A DNA stretch of 64,000 nt from NCBI GenBank assembly GCA_001602415.1, contig CP012155.1, positions 2,810,824 to 2,874,823 on the forward strand, given 5' to 3'. Shown in pieces: positions 37,775 through 46,479 of this stretch; positions within the stretch are counted from its first letter, which is position 1, and the number at the start of each line of letters is the position of its first letter. The position numbers and the translations under genes were made by a program. Below the pieces are notes generated by a model. That model was not told where the DNA came from. It searched no databases and saw only the letters and a list, made by a program, of their open reading frames with translations. The DNA is from Bacteroidetes bacterium UKL13-3 (GTDB lineage: Bacteria; Bacteroidota; Bacteroidia; UKL13-3).

Positions 37775-39115
37775 TTATTTTATAACAGTATAGCTCAGTT
37801 TTAGTTTAACTTTTCCTGCGCGGGTATCTAATACGGCCCTGTTGGCCCCAACCGGATTATCGGAAGGAACAATCAAATTTAAACCATAGTTGGCATTAAC
37901 TCCGCTGTTTTTATACCTATTAAACCAAAATTGAACCTGACGTTGAATATTAAAAGAATACTCTCCGTTACCTTTATAGTAACCACCATAGTAGGCTATT
38001 CCATCAAGAGTAAACAAATCAATAGGTTGTTCAAGTGTACCCAATGAATCGGATGCGTTTAATAACAATCGGGTAGGTAATTTATATATGGAGGTATCTT
38101 GTGTTTGATCAATGCTCACAACAATTTCGGCACCGGTAATGGCAATGTTTTTATCCTTTGCAAAATCAAACAAATACGGAAATAAAATACGAGTTTTAAG
38201 TCCGGCAGTTGGTTGAATATAACACGTATTTTGATGCGTTCCGCCCAAAGCCGGCTGAATAGTGATATTGTTAGAGAACGTATGAAAGTATGAATTTCCC
38301 TTAAGGGTACTTGATCCCGAAATAGGGAATTCTGCCTTTAACGAATCGTTGTAATAAATAACCATTGCTGCTGTTGACCGTGCCATGTTTATATAGGTCA
38401 TTGCTCCTTGTCCGGTGCTTAGAGGCGACAACTCAGGTGAAATATAAAATCCTTTTAAAAACGACTTAAATACTTCCGATGTTGTATAGTTGGACGCAGC
38501 GGCCGTATTTATCTTATTCAAAAAGGTTGTTTCATCTAATTTTATGCGAATATGGGGAGGTAACATAACTGTTGCTCCGTTCAAGGAAATCGGAACGCTA
38601 TCTGCTAAATGAGTAAAATCAGAAATCCAAGTTCCAATAGATATAGGATTTGTTCCAAATTTTCTGCTTGAGTAGAGTTCGTTCTGCACCAAATTTTCAT
38701 TTAATTCATATACCTTAATTACCTGGGTGGTAAATTTATTTCCGTATACAGATGAAGAGGTTGCATATGGAAGCTGCAGCACAATGGAATCAATTTTTGA
38801 CCCACTAAAAGAAGGAAAATTAATCTCCGGCAAATCAACTTGTGTTGAAATGGCTGCTCTACTTACTCCGAACTGAGGATCGTTCATGTTACCAAGCATG
38901 AAATACGATAACTTGTAGGTGAGAACCGAATCATGCAACGTAGTGTATGCGACAACACTCGATGTATCTGAAGATTGTACATCAAAACCTACACGCGCCC
39001 CAATAAAATCGGAACCAACAGTATCTTCATTTTTACGGCAAGAGGCCAATAAAAATAAACCGATACATAAAACGAAAAAAGGAATACTAATTCTGTCTTT
39101 GGAGCAAACTGTCAT
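37775..39115 (-). CDS. DUF4270 family lipoprotein
   Basis: A 446-residue lipoprotein with leader and lipobox FLLASC, followed by RKNEDTVGSDFIGAR, the usual start of DUF4270 proteins. The rest is a beta-rich domain with paired features such as KIDSIVLQLPY and NYGLNLIVPSDN. Function is unknown, but its place between a starch-synthase-like gene and glmS is a conserved Bacteroidota neighbourhood. The ATG at 39115 overlaps the preceding gene by 29 bases; longer starts at 39151 or 39169 would put the leader too far inside. Confidence 0.85.
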   Translation of the reverse strand: MTVCSKDRISIPFFVLCIGLFLLASCRKNEDTVGSDFIGARVGFDVQSSDTSSVVAYTTLHDSVLTYKLSYFMLGNMNDPQFGVSRAAISTQVDLPEINFPSFSGSKIDSIVLQLPYATSSSVYGNKFTTQVIKVYELNENLVQNELYSSRKFGTNPISIGTWISDFTHLADSVPISLNGATVMLPPHIRIKLDETTFLNKINTAAASNYTTSEVFKSFLKGFYISPELSPLSTGQGAMTYINMARSTAAMVIYYNDSLKAEFPISGSSTLKGNSYFHTFSNNITIQPALGGTHQNTCYIQPTAGLKTRILFPYLFDFAKDKNIAITGAEIVVSIDQTQDTSIYKLPTRLLLNASDSLGTLEQPIDLFTLDGIAYYGGYYKGNGEYSFNIQRQVQFWFNRYKNSGVNANYGLNLIVPSDNPVGANRAVLDTRAGKVKLKLSYTVIK

Positions 39116-39905
39116 AAAGTTCAATATATGCTTCAACGTATCCTTCTTCATTTTTATGGTCCATGACAATCTTTCCTTTTTGTTTTTTCATGAAACTCGT
39201 TACCTCAGGGGCAATTTCATCGCTGCATTTCACTACTGCATCAGCATGTGTAATCCCGCTCATATACAAGCCCGAGCAACTTGAATCACTCAATCCAGAA
39301 GTTTGCTTGTTATCAATGGTGTTTAAACTTGCCTTACGAGCAAATTCTTTTCCCAAATTGCTTTCAAACTGATTTTCGAATACCGAGTATACCACTTTTG
39401 CGTTTTTAAACACAGGTTCCGATTTGTAGATGGTTTTCATATACAATGGAATTAAACTGGTCATCCAACCATGGCAATGGATAATATCAGGCTGCCAACC
39501 TAATTTTTTAACTGTTTCCAAGGCACCTTTGCAAAAGAAAATCGTTCTTTCGTCATTGTCGCCATAAAACTGGTTGTTTTCATCCGTGTACACAAACTTA
39601 CGATGGAAATAATCCTCATTATCCAAAAAGTAAACCTGCATTTTCGCCTCAGGCAATGATGCTACTTTGATGGTTAATGGGTTATCATTATCGTCTATGG
39701 TGATATTGATACCGGATAAACGCACTACTTCATGTAATCTGTTTCTGCGTTCGTTAATACATCCAAAACGAGGCATTAATACCCTTATTTCGTTGTCTTT
39801 TTCCTGAATGGCTTGTGGAAGTCTTCTCGCTAATTCGCCTACGCTACTAACTTGGAGGAAAGGGGTCATTTCCGAAGAAATGAACAATATTTTCTTTTTT
39901 GACAT
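39087..39905 (-). CDS. Glycogen/starch synthase-like protein, GT5 N-terminal domain only
   Basis: A 272-residue protein that matches only the N-terminal (ADP-glucose synthase, GT5) half of glycogen synthase: ILFISSEMTPFLQVSSVGELARRLPQ at the start, DNEDYFHRKFVYTD, and PDIIHCHGWMTSLIPLYMK. The second Rossmann half with the nucleotide-binding site is absent. The short form is common in Bacteroidota and always near panC and DUF4270, so it is probably a distinct non-glycogen function rather than a truncation. Divergent from panC. Confidence 0.85.
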   Translation of the reverse strand: MSKKKILFISSEMTPFLQVSSVGELARRLPQAIQEKDNEIRVLMPRFGCINERRNRLHEVVRLSGINITIDDNDNPLTIKVASLPEAKMQVYFLDNEDYFHRKFVYTDENNQFYGDNDERTIFFCKGALETVKKLGWQPDIIHCHGWMTSLIPLYMKTIYKSEPVFKNAKVVYSVFENQFESNLGKEFARKASLNTIDNKQTSGLSDSSCSGLYMSGITHADAVVKCSDEIAPEVTSFMKKQKGKIVMDHKNEEGYVEAYIELYDSLLQRQN

Positions 39906-40021
39906 ATACTTTGTGCTAAAAAAAAGTATACAAAATTACGCCTTTTTCAAAGAAATACAGTAATATTCGCCCACATTCTTTTCAGTGTTTCACATAACTA
40001 TCAGATAATTAATATACTAGT

Positions 40022-40870
40022 TTGTTATTGTTCAAAGAAATCGCCCCTTTGAGGGCTTATCTTAACGGCAGGAAGCTGAAAGAAGATACAGTTGGGTTTG
40101 TTCCAACCATGGGTGCTTTGCACCAAGGGCATATTGCTTTGGTTGCTAGAAGCATTGCCAATCATACTATTACGGTTTCAAGTATTTTTGTAAACCCTAC
40201 ACAATTTAACAATCAGGAAGATTTGGTTAAATATCCACGCACCATTGAGCGAGATATTGAATTATTAGAGGCAGCCGGTTGTGATGTTTTGTTTCATCCC
40301 GAAGCTCCCGAAATGTACCCTAGTGGATTTGCAACCAAACATTATGAGTGGCAAAATATTACCAATAGTTTAGAAGGCGCTTTCAGGCCCGGACATTTTG
40401 ATGGTGTGATTACCATCGTGAACAAATTGTTTGAAGCCGTTGAGCCTCATGCTGCCTACTTTGGACAAAAAGATTTTCAACAGTGTGCTGTTATTCGCAA
40501 AATGATTTCGGAGTTTAACCTTAGCATCACCATGCACGTTTGCCCAACACTCAGGGAACCCGATGGATTAGCCATGAGTTCGCGTAATGTTCGCTTAAGT
40601 TCGGCCGAGCGTGCTGATGCCTTATTGGTGTTTGAAGCATTACGTTTTATCAAACAATACCAAAATAGTTTACCCATAAATGAGTTGATTAAAAATGCCG
40701 AACAAATCTTACTAAAAAGCGCGGTAATGAAACCTGAGTATATTTCTGTGGTTGAAACAGATTCGCTCAACCCAGCAGAAACATTATTGCCTCAACAAAA
40801 ATATGTAGCATTAATTGCTACATGGTGTGGAAATGTGCGGTTAATTGATAACATGCTCTTACAGGATTAA
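40022..40870 (+). CDS. panC: Pantothenate synthetase
   Basis: A 282-residue ligase joining pantoate and beta-alanine. Motifs: VPTMGALHQGHIALV (HIGH-type nucleotide site), FVNPTQFN, EGAFRPGHFDGVITIVNKLF, YFGQKDFQQ and MSSRNVRLS (KMSKS-like). The start is a TTG at 40022, since the frame contains no ATG upstream before a stop and the first residues fit the family. Divergent from the starch-synthase-like gene; followed after 29 bases by the LutB-like gene. Confidence 0.95.
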   Translation: MLLFKEIAPLRAYLNGRKLKEDTVGFVPTMGALHQGHIALVARSIANHTITVSSIFVNPTQFNNQEDLVKYPRTIERDIELLEAAGCDVLFHPEAPEMYPSGFATKHYEWQNITNSLEGAFRPGHFDGVITIVNKLFEAVEPHAAYFGQKDFQQCAVIRKMISEFNLSITMHVCPTLREPDGLAMSSRNVRLSSAERADALLVFEALRFIKQYQNSLPINELIKNAEQILLKSAVMKPEYISVVETDSLNPAETLLPQQKYVALIATWCGNVRLIDNMLLQD

Positions 40871-40899
40871 CCATAAATGTTGTTACTTTGAATTGTTAG

Positions 40900-42273
40900 A
40901 TGCGTCCAAAAGAAGAATTTATACAAGCCACAGAAATTGCTGCATTCAATAAAGATATGCAACAAAAGGTGCACCATGCTGTTGAGCAGTATGAAGCAAG
41001 CCGTAAGCAAGGTTTGGCTCAATTCTCCAATTTGGAATTAGCCAGAGATAGGGCTGCATACGTGCGTTTCAAGGTTATTGAAAATTTAGATAAATACCTT
41101 ATTGAGTTTGAAGCAAGCATTATGCGCAGAGGTGGAAAGGTATTATGGGCAAACGATTCGGAGACGGCCTTACACGAAATTGACCAAATCATTAAAAGAC
41201 GCAACGCCAAAAGTATTGTTAAAAGTAAAACCAATATTGGTGAAGAAATAGGGCTGAATGAGCATTTACGGGCAAGCGGAATTCAATTATACGAAACAGA
41301 TTTAGGTGAGTACATTGTTGATCAGGCAGGAGAAAAACCTTTTCATGGTGTAACACCTGCCATGCATAAAAGCCGCCAAGAAATTGCAAGGCTGCTCAAT
41401 GATAAAATTAGTTCATCACTCGATGCAAGTGCTGCCGAGTTAAGCGATGATGTGCGCAACGAACTGCGTGATAAGTTTGTGAAAGCAGACATTGGTATTA
41501 CCGGTGCCAACTTTTTAATTGCCGATAGTGGCTTAATTGCCATCACCGAAAACGAAGGCAATGCTCGTTTATCAACTTCGTTTGCTCATACCCATATTGT
41601 GTTGGCAGGTATTGAGCGAATAGTTCCCAACATTAACGATTTGGATTTGCTTTTACCCTTATTGGCAGCTTACGGAACGGGGCAAAACCTCACAGCTTAC
41701 AATACCATTGTTGGTCCAAGAGCCGCTGAAGATGTTGATGGTCCCAAAGAATTTATTGTTATTTTAATTGATAACGGTCGCTCTAATTTATTGGCACTTC
41801 CCGATCAACGTCAGGCATTGGCATGTATTAAATGTGGCGCATGCAGCAATGTTTGTCCGGTGTTTCAAACCATTGGCGGTCATGCATACGGAACAGCCTA
41901 CACAGGGCCAATTGGTGCGGTGATTACACCTATTATGAAAGGGCTAGATGAATACAAACACCTAAGCAACGCTTCTACCCTGTGCGGTAAATGCACAGAT
42001 ATTTGCCCGGTTAAAATTGACATTCATAACCATTTATTACGCAACAGACGTGATGTTGTAAACAACGGGCTAGCTAAAAATGCAGAGAAGCTAATGTGGT
42101 TTAGCTGGAAGAAAATTATGCTGGCTCGCAAAAACATGAACAAGGGAACATCCATTAAGCAGTTTATGCTCAACTCCTTTTTCAAATCATCATGGGGTGA
42201 AAGGCGCGAATTCCCAAAGTTGGCAGAGCGCTCGTTTAATCAAATGTGGAGAGAGCAGTTTGGGCAGAAATAA
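40900..42273 (+). CDS. lutB: LutB-like iron-sulfur protein (lactate oxidation), LUD domain
   Basis: A 457-residue protein. The N-terminal LUD domain (about residues 60-290) has GANFLIADSGLIAITENEGN and GTGQNLTAYNTIV. The C-terminal part has two [4Fe-4S] motifs, CIKCGACSNVCPVF and CGKCTDICPVKI, then a helical tail. This matches LutB/YkgF, the electron-transfer subunit of the LutABC L-lactate dehydrogenase complex. LutA and LutC are not adjacent. Next to panC only by position. Confidence 0.85.
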   Translation: MRPKEEFIQATEIAAFNKDMQQKVHHAVEQYEASRKQGLAQFSNLELARDRAAYVRFKVIENLDKYLIEFEASIMRRGGKVLWANDSETALHEIDQIIKRRNAKSIVKSKTNIGEEIGLNEHLRASGIQLYETDLGEYIVDQAGEKPFHGVTPAMHKSRQEIARLLNDKISSSLDASAAELSDDVRNELRDKFVKADIGITGANFLIADSGLIAITENEGNARLSTSFAHTHIVLAGIERIVPNINDLDLLLPLLAAYGTGQNLTAYNTIVGPRAAEDVDGPKEFIVILIDNGRSNLLALPDQRQALACIKCGACSNVCPVFQTIGGHAYGTAYTGPIGAVITPIMKGLDEYKHLSNASTLCGKCTDICPVKIDIHNHLLRNRRDVVNNGLAKNAEKLMWFSWKKIMLARKNMNKGTSIKQFMLNSFFKSSWGERREFPKLAERSFNQMWREQFGQK

Positions 42274-42294
42274 AAAACATTTACTTTTTTCGTT

Positions 42295-42619
42295 TTACCG
42301 CAGCAACTGCACTGTTCCTTTTTGCGATTGGGAACCTCCATCCGAATCCGTATACGTAATCCAATAATAATACACATCAGCCGGATACTCTGCTCCCTGC
42401 CATCCTTCGTCAAAATTATTTGTATCAAAACTTAATTTCCCCCATTTATCATAAACTTGAAAACGGTAATCACTCACACGAATACCTACGGGTTTGAAAA
42501 CATCATTTAAACCATCTCCATTAGGAGTGAAAGCATTGGGAACAAACAATGTTGTTGGGCAAATGGTTACCCGAACATCTTCATCCACAAAACAATTAGG
42601 CAACCCAATTCTTACTGAG
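42295..42619 (-). pseudogene. C-terminal fragment of a T9SS type B cargo, cut by IS982 copy 2
   Basis: The reverse frame is open from the IS edge to the stop at 42295, about 107 codons, beginning SVRIGLPNCFVDEDV. What remains is a complete CHU_C type B sorting domain: FVPNAFTPNGDGLNDVFKPVG, VYDKWGKLSFD, EGWQGAEYPADVYYYWI and TVQLLR. The signal peptide and all passenger domains are gone, so the fragment cannot be a functional cargo. Confidence 0.88.
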
Positions 42620-43690
42620 TAACCTGAGTTCGGGATAAGAAAGTGTTGATTATTTTGTTTATAATTATTTGGTAATCAAATAATTAGTAGCATTGGAAGT
42701 GTTAATTTTGTAGTGCAAAAAAACATAAAAAACACACCAATGCTACGAGATAAAATTACAGAAACTTTTGTAAAAGTTGATGATTTCTGCAATGAATTTG
42801 AAATTTTGTATTCAAAACACCAATTACCCGCACCATCAAACGTTAAAACAAGAAATAGAAAAGCCGGAATGTGTGACTCTGAAATTATCACACTCCTGAT
42901 TGCGTTTCATGGTGGTCAATTCAGGAATTTCAAGCATTTTTATGTGGACTATGTGTCTGTTCATTTAAGAGAAGATTTTCCCGGATTGGTTTCCTATAAC
43001 AGGTTTATTGAATTGAGTCATCGTTGTGCTATTGCATTCATGTTGTTTCTCCATCATTGTTGCAAAGGCGAGTGCACTGGCATTAGCTTTATTGATTATA
43101 CTGTACTGCGTGTTTGTCACAACAAAAGGATAAAGCGTAATAAAACATTTAAAGGCTTTGCAGAGGTTGGTAAATCATCAATGGGATGGTTCTTTGGCTT
43201 TAAACTTCACCTGATTATAAACGACAAAGGTGAGATATTATCTTTCTTTCTAACCAAAGGAAATGTGGATGATAGAGATGCTAAAACAATTACCAATATG
43301 ACTAAAGACCTTTTCGGAAAACTATTTGGAGATAAGGGATATATCTCAAAAGCATTGAGTGATCTGCTTTTTGGCAACGGTATACAACTCATTACAGCTG
43401 TAAGAAGAAACATGAAATCTAAAGCATTGAGCAATGAAGAGAAACTTCTTTTAAGGAAACGGTCCGTGATTGAAACCGTAAATGATGAGTTAAAAAACAT
43501 TTGTCAAGTTGAACATACAAGACATCGCTCTATCAGCGGTTTTCTTCTTAATATTATGAGTGCAATTGCTGCGTATTCTTTCTTTCCTAAAAAACCTTCC
43601 ATCAAAAAAGATATTGAGGAAACAAACCCTCAGCTTATCAAGCAACTTGAACAACAATTGACATTAGCTGCTTAAACCGAACTCAGGTTA
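42620..43690 (+). mobile_element. IS982-family insertion sequence, copy 2 (1071 bp)
   Basis: Same length and ends as copy 1, offset 25977 bases and in the same orientation, with only three differences: 42687 (G, copy 1 C), 43098 (A, copy 1 C) and 43337 (G, copy 1 A). No target-site duplication is visible at its flanks. Confidence 0.95.
42740..43675 (+). CDS. IS982-family transposase, copy 2 (FIDY variant)
   Basis: A 311-residue DDE transposase with D119, D198 and E245 as in copy 1. Here the residue after the first catalytic Asp is Tyr (FIDYTVLRV) where copy 1 has Ser (FIDSTVLRV), while the second motif is the usual GDKGYI. Each of the two copies therefore carries one unusual residue beside a catalytic Asp, at different places. 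Confidence 0.93.
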   Translation: MLRDKITETFVKVDDFCNEFEILYSKHQLPAPSNVKTRNRKAGMCDSEIITLLIAFHGGQFRNFKHFYVDYVSVHLREDFPGLVSYNRFIELSHRCAIAFMLFLHHCCKGECTGISFIDYTVLRVCHNKRIKRNKTFKGFAEVGKSSMGWFFGFKLHLIINDKGEILSFFLTKGNVDDRDAKTITNMTKDLFGKLFGDKGYISKALSDLLFGNGIQLITAVRRNMKSKALSNEEKLLLRKRSVIETVNDELKNICQVEHTRHRSISGFLLNIMSAIAAYSFFPKKPSIKKDIEETNPQLIKQLEQQLTLAA

Positions 43691-43807
43691 ATAGTTTCAA
43701 CATTACTTTTTGCAAATTAAAATCAGCCCCAAAAAATCAGGAATTTAAGATTTTTTACTACTGAGTTAAAATGGAAAAAGAAAAAAAATTGAAGAATGGA
43801 ACAATAG

Positions 43808-44962
43808 TTAGATTTGTTCAATAGCAATTTCATCCTCAACCCAACTCGATTGGTATTTAGCCAACGATTCGTGTTTTCTTTCGGTTAAGTTTACTGCGTA
43901 GCGCAACCCTGCTCCTTTGCCAATAACCTTAACTAGGTTTTGTTCGGTTAACTCAGTGAAATCACGCTGAATAGTTTTGCGATTGCAGTCAAACTCGCTC
44001 ACCAATTCTTTGGTAGAAATAAAGCCACGATTTTGAATGATATACATAATGAGCTTCTGACGTTTGTTTAATACCGAATCGTCAATCTCCTTTAACTTAT
44101 AACCACGCTCGAAAACGTAGTTCATAATATTTTTTTGGCGTGCATTTAATTTTTCAAAATCAACCTGCTTGCGGAAATATGAGCGCAGTAGGTTTTTCAG
44201 CCTATCCAACTGCATACCATACAACTCCATTCCAAAATCGAATTGTTGCTGCTGGTCGGCTATAAAATCGGGATGTTGATCGTCCCAAAAGTTTTGGTAC
44301 TCGTTTTTGTTGGCATACAACTCATGCTCAATACTCAACAACCCAAACACATCCATTCCTTTTTTCTTTAACCAGAAATGTTGTAGCAAGGAGGCGATTT
44401 TTATTGTACACTCACTGAACAAACGTATGTTCAATAACCTAAAATGTAAAATCCATGATTGTATGATGGGATGAAACTCATCATCGTGGTTCATAAACTC
44501 AAACAACGACTCCAATTCCATTTCGGCTGTAGGACTTAATTTCTCTGGCAGCCTTGTTGCGTTAGCAGAAAATAGATTAATGTCCTCACGGTTATTGTAT
44601 AAATCTAGAATCAGTATTTTTTGCAACTGATACAACATTTGAATACTCAATGGCTCACTCACCACTGAACCCAAATACTGCTCTGCCTTAAGGTAATGTT
44701 CAACCGTACGTTCGTTAATGCCTTTGGGTTTAATATTGCCACTTACAATATATTTTACCGTTTTAATATCAACAATATTATGGGTTAAAGCATTGGCATA
44801 ATAAGCCCTGAGAATAGTGCTATTCTGTTGTTCAATTGCCTTAATCTTTTCGGGCAAATCAATGAACTCATAAATCTTTACCAGCTCATCTTGCAGCCGG
44901 CAACTTTGCCAGTGCAATTCTTCTATGAGTATAGTTGGTTCGTGTTTATTGGTGAGTATCAT
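43808..44962 (-). CDS. Fic-like protein without the catalytic motif, with C-terminal winged helix
   Basis: A 384-residue protein. The helical middle (about residues 100-235) follows Fic-domain spacing: IQSWILHFRLLNIRLFSECTIKIASLL takes the place of the inhibitory helix and core motif. HPF-x-(D/E)-GNGR is not present, so AMPylation activity is unlikely. The C-terminal third has a DeoR-type winged helix (KQKLIMYIIQNRGFISTKELVSEFDCNRKTIQRDFTEL). It may act as a transcriptional regulator with a Fic-derived sensor. Divergent from the long non-coding stretch beside the polyketide operon. Confidence 0.65.
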   Translation of the reverse strand: MILTNKHEPTILIEELHWQSCRLQDELVKIYEFIDLPEKIKAIEQQNSTILRAYYANALTHNIVDIKTVKYIVSGNIKPKGINERTVEHYLKAEQYLGSVVSEPLSIQMLYQLQKILILDLYNNREDINLFSANATRLPEKLSPTAEMELESLFEFMNHDDEFHPIIQSWILHFRLLNIRLFSECTIKIASLLQHFWLKKKGMDVFGLLSIEHELYANKNEYQNFWDDQHPDFIADQQQQFDFGMELYGMQLDRLKNLLRSYFRKQVDFEKLNARQKNIMNYVFERGYKLKEIDDSVLNKRQKLIMYIIQNRGFISTKELVSEFDCNRKTIQRDFTELTEQNLVKVIGKGAGLRYAVNLTERKHESLAKYQSSWVEDEIAIEQI

Positions 44963-44968
44963 CTACAC

Positions 44969-45000
44969 CAAAACTATAGTGAATACTTAAGCTTACGAAA
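44969..45000 (-). promoter_or_regulatory. Promoter of the Fic-like gene (leaderless mRNA possible)
   Basis: On the reverse strand, TAGTTTTG (44976-44969) fits TAnnTTTG exactly; TTTCG at 45000-44996 lies 19 bases further up as a -33 variant. The -7 box ends 6 bases before the ATG at 44962, so the transcript may start at the start codon. Confidence 0.5.
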
Positions 45001-45153
45001 TAAGGTGCGTTGTGAAAAGCGGTGGATAGCGCTGCTATCAGCAATGTTATCGGTTAATGATTTAGTAAGATAGGCGTAATACAAGGGCTTACGCTTGTTG
45101 CACAAAATTAGACAGCATTAAAAAACGGTGTGAATAATTGGTTTTAAAGGGGT

Positions 45154-45762
45154 TTACGGCTTAGCGTATGGCAATTGTTCCAATCTCTCAACTTTATAAT
45201 ACGTTTCCAATCCATTTACACCCACACTTTCGGTTTGGTTTAATTGTAAAATGGAATCTTCATTCAGGTAATTCTCTTCTAGTATGATTTCTATAATTTC
45301 ACCCACAACCAATATGGTGCGGTTGCATTGTATGTATTGTTCTTCAACAAATCGCAATCCTATTTTTACTCGGCTTTCTTTCACATACGGAGCAATAATA
45401 TTGGCAGAAAATTCGGGAGTTAAACCTACTGCGTCAAACTCTGAAACATCATAACGTGCCGATGTTTGGTGTGCTTGCTTATAGATAGCTGAATGTACAT
45501 GATTGATGGTAAAAAATTCGGTGCGCATAATGTTATAGAAAGTTCCCTTTGGAGCAACAACCGGACGAGCAATAAAACCCATGTAGGGAGGATGTGCTCC
45601 GATGTGCATCACAGAATTAAAAATGGCCACATTCGTTTTCCCATCCGGGTCAATTGTTCCAATCAGATTTGCCCCTCGAATGCCCGGCAGCGAATTAATC
45701 AAATTGGTGCGAGGCTGTTTTTCCATCGCCAAAATATCTTCAATTGAAAGTATTTTTCTCAT
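45154..45762 (-). CDS. Flavin reductase-like FMN-binding protein
   Basis: A 202-residue protein of the flavin reductase (FMN-binding split-barrel) family. Recognisable segments are GANLIGTIDPDGKTNVAIFNSVMHIG and YNIMRTEFFTINH, with the family's flavin-contact pattern. It is the last gene of the six-gene operon on the reverse strand, 9 bases after the SDR. In the cluster it could supply reduced flavin or use a tightly bound flavin directly; this is inference. Confidence 0.78.
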   Translation of the reverse strand: MRKILSIEDILAMEKQPRTNLINSLPGIRGANLIGTIDPDGKTNVAIFNSVMHIGAHPPYMGFIARPVVAPKGTFYNIMRTEFFTINHVHSAIYKQAHQTSARYDVSEFDAVGLTPEFSANIIAPYVKESRVKIGLRFVEEQYIQCNRTILVVGEIIEIILEENYLNEDSILQLNQTESVGVNGLETYYKVERLEQLPYAKP

Positions 45763-45771
45763 GCTTCAATT

Positions 45772-46458
45772 TTACTTGATTGAACTCATACCACCATCAA
45801 CGTGCAATATTTGCCCCGTTACCCACTCAGCATTTAATAAATAAACAACGGCATTCGATATATCATCAGCACTTCCAATTTTTTTCAACGGATGTCGTTC
45901 GGCTGCAGCGGCTGTTTTTGCCTCTGAGTTTAATAATTTATCGGCAAGTGGGGTATGGGTTAATGAAGGTGCCACAGCATTTACCCTAATAGTTGGTGCA
46001 AACTCAGCAGCCAAACTTTTGGTTAAACCTTCAACAGCACCCTTTGCAGCAGCAATGCATGCATGAAACGACATTCCCGTTTGAACAGCAACCGTGCTAA
46101 ACAATACAATACTTGGATTTTTCCCTTGTTGTAACTGTGGCAGATAATTGCGAATGGTTTTAATCGCTCCCATCACATTAATATTCCATTCAGTTAAATA
46201 GTCTTCGGGTTTAAGCGCGCGAAACGGTTTTAAGTTAATTGTTCCCGGACAATAAATAATACCATCGATGGGTCCTTCAATTACCGGGAAAGAAGGTTGA
46301 TCTTGACTGATATCACACTCATGAAAAATAATATTATGAAGATTGACTAACTCCTTCTCCGTGCGTGAGAGAGCAGTAACTTGGTTTTCGTTACTTAATA
46401 CTGATGCTAAGCTAAATCCTATGCCGCTGCTGGCTCCTACAATTAAATAATGTTTCAT
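45772..46458 (-). CDS. SDR-family oxidoreductase lacking the catalytic Tyr
   Basis: A 228-residue short-chain dehydrogenase/reductase. The cofactor loop GASSGIGFSLA is near the N-terminus, followed by NNxG-region YCPGT, catalytic-region Ser in FSTVAVQTG and Lys in AAAKGAVEGL, and PSLTHTPLADK. In the usual Y-x-x-x-K position the sequence reads I-A-A-A-K, so the general acid Tyr is replaced by Ile. This resembles the Tyr-less 2,4-dienoyl-CoA reductase type. ATG at 46458 preferred over an upstream TTG. Fifth gene of the polyketide operon. Confidence 0.85.
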   Translation of the reverse strand: MKHYLIVGASSGIGFSLASVLSNENQVTALSRTEKELVNLHNIIFHECDISQDQPSFPVIEGPIDGIIYCPGTINLKPFRALKPEDYLTEWNINVMGAIKTIRNYLPQLQQGKNPSIVLFSTVAVQTGMSFHACIAAAKGAVEGLTKSLAAEFAPTIRVNAVAPSLTHTPLADKLLNSEAKTAAAAERHPLKKIGSADDISNAVVYLLNAEWVTGQILHVDGGMSSIK

Positions 46459-46479
46459 GTTAAGGTAACACAAAACGCC

